DNA of 5,507 nt from Candidatus Omnitrophota bacterium (GTDB lineage: Bacteria; Omnitrophota; Gorgyraeia; Aquiviventales; Aquiviventaceae). Within the stretch, counting starts at the first letter, position 1, and every line of letters begins with the position of its first letter. The translations under genes were made by a program, and so were the position numbers. Positions 4,878 to 5,507 of this stretch are shown piece by piece. The stretch lies in contig JACPSQ010000036.1 in NCBI GenBank assembly GCA_016193195.1, positions 1-5,507 on the forward strand, given 5' to 3'. Below the pieces are notes generated by a model, which was not told the DNA's origin, made no database searches, and was given only the letters and a program-made list of their open reading frames with translations.

Positions 4878-5507
4878 ATGATTCGACACTTCCTGACGTT
4901 GACAGACTTCAGTGAGACCGAACTCCGAGGCCTCCTCGCTTGCGCCAAACGCTGCAAGCGCGAGCGGAGCTATGGCCGGCGGACCCTCGCGGGAAAAACC
5001 GTCGCGCTGGTGTTCCAGAAGCCCTCGATGCGGACCCGTGTGGCCTTTGAAGTGGCCGTCCTGCAATTGGGCGGCGCGGTCGTCTATCTGGGCCAGGAGG
5101 ATATCCAGCTTGGCCGGCGGGAGCCCATCAAGGATGTCGCGCGGGTGCTCTCGCGGTATGTGGATGGCATCGTCGTGCGGACGTTCGCGCATCGCGACGC
5201 GGAGGAGTTCGCGAGGCATGCGAGCTGCCCCGTCATCAACGGGCTCTCGGATCTCGTGCATCCGTGCCAGGCGCTGGCGGACCTCTTCACGATGGAGGAG
5301 TGCTTTCATCGGCTCAAGGGGCTTACCCTGTGCTACGTCGGCGACGGCAACAACGTCCTCCACTCCCTCCTCGAGGGCTGCGCCATGTTCGGCGTCCACG
5401 CGGCCGTGGCGAGCCCCCCCGGCTACCGGCCGGATGGGTCCAGCTGGAAGAGCGTGGGGCGACGGGCGAAGGCGCAGGGGGCTTCCATCCGGTGGGACGA
5501 GGATCCC
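4878..5507 (+). CDS. argF: Ornithine carbamoyltransferase, N-terminal part (3' end outside window)
   Basis: ArgF joins carbamoyl phosphate and ornithine to give citrulline. The open frame runs 210 codons to the window edge, about two thirds of the usual 300-310 residues. The protein begins MIRHFLTLTDFSETELRGLL. The carbamoyl-phosphate-binding loop is FQKPSMRTR (46-54), matching the SxRTR signature. DIQLGRREPIKDVARVLSRYVDGIVVRTF (75-103) follows, then HPCQALAD (128-135), the second substrate-binding motif, and VGDGNNVLHSLL (154-165), which begins the ornithine domain. ASPPGYRPD (178-186) is also typical. The ornithine SMG loop and the HCLP motif lie outside the window. The ATG begins 24 bases after the argD TGA, in the same frame, with no stop between. 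No good Shine-Dalgarno sequence is present. ATT at 4872 is a less likely start. The argF/argI distinction is by context only. Confidence 0.95.
   Translation, partial: MIRHFLTLTDFSETELRGLLACAKRCKRERSYGRRTLAGKTVALVFQKPSMRTRVAFEVAVLQLGGAVVYLGQEDIQLGRREPIKDVARVLSRYVDGIVVRTFAHRDAEEFARHASCPVINGLSDLVHPCQALADLFTMEECFHRLKGLTLCYVGDGNNVLHSLLEGCAMFGVHAAVASPPGYRPDGSSWKSVGRRAKAQGASIRWDEDP

Overview
The window is a GC-rich (by eye a little over 60%) bacterial chromosomal segment. Every gene lies on the + strand. It holds the 3' end of rpsI (ribosomal protein S9), followed by an arginine-biosynthesis operon: argC, argJ, argB, argD and the first 210 codons of argF, which runs off the right edge. An rpsI-argC junction and an arg cluster with argJ (the acetyl-recycling pathway) recall, from memory, lineages such as Geobacter-type Desulfobacterota, Nitrospirota or NC10/Methylomirabilota. 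The intergenic short-repeat arrays fit that picture, but the sequence alone does not fix the taxon.

Layout: rpsI ends at 270. The 120-base gap 271-390 carries seven copies of CACAGA/TCTGTG in both orientations, which form an imperfect hairpin, and a weak promoter-like pair. argC is 391-1428. The 172-base gap 1429-1600 is mostly an array of heptamers (GGCTCAA/GGCTGAA, then their complements TTGAGCC/TTCAGCC) with a long inverted repeat and a T5 run. argJ (1601-2800) and argB share one base (TGATG at 2798-2802). argB (2800-3657) and argD share four bases (ATGA at 3654-3657). argD (3654-4853) ends inside an 8-bp tandem repeat. argF starts 24 bases later, in the same reading frame as argD.

The genes encode consecutive steps: N-acetylglutamate to N-acetylglutamyl phosphate (ArgB), to the semialdehyde (ArgC), to N-acetylornithine (ArgD), to ornithine with the acetyl group passed back to glutamate (ArgJ), to citrulline (ArgF). 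argG and argH are not in the window and may lie downstream. ArgB has the N-terminal helix expected of arginine-inhibited enzymes, so feedback control at that step is likely. Catalytic motifs are intact in all five enzymes.

The genes themselves are ordinary. What is unusual is in and around the gaps: three short-repeat arrays in one operon, one of which has entered a coding sequence and sets a stop codon, and no clear Shine-Dalgarno sequence before any of the five visible start codons. I found no undescribed protein system, mobile element, CRISPR array, tRNA or rRNA.
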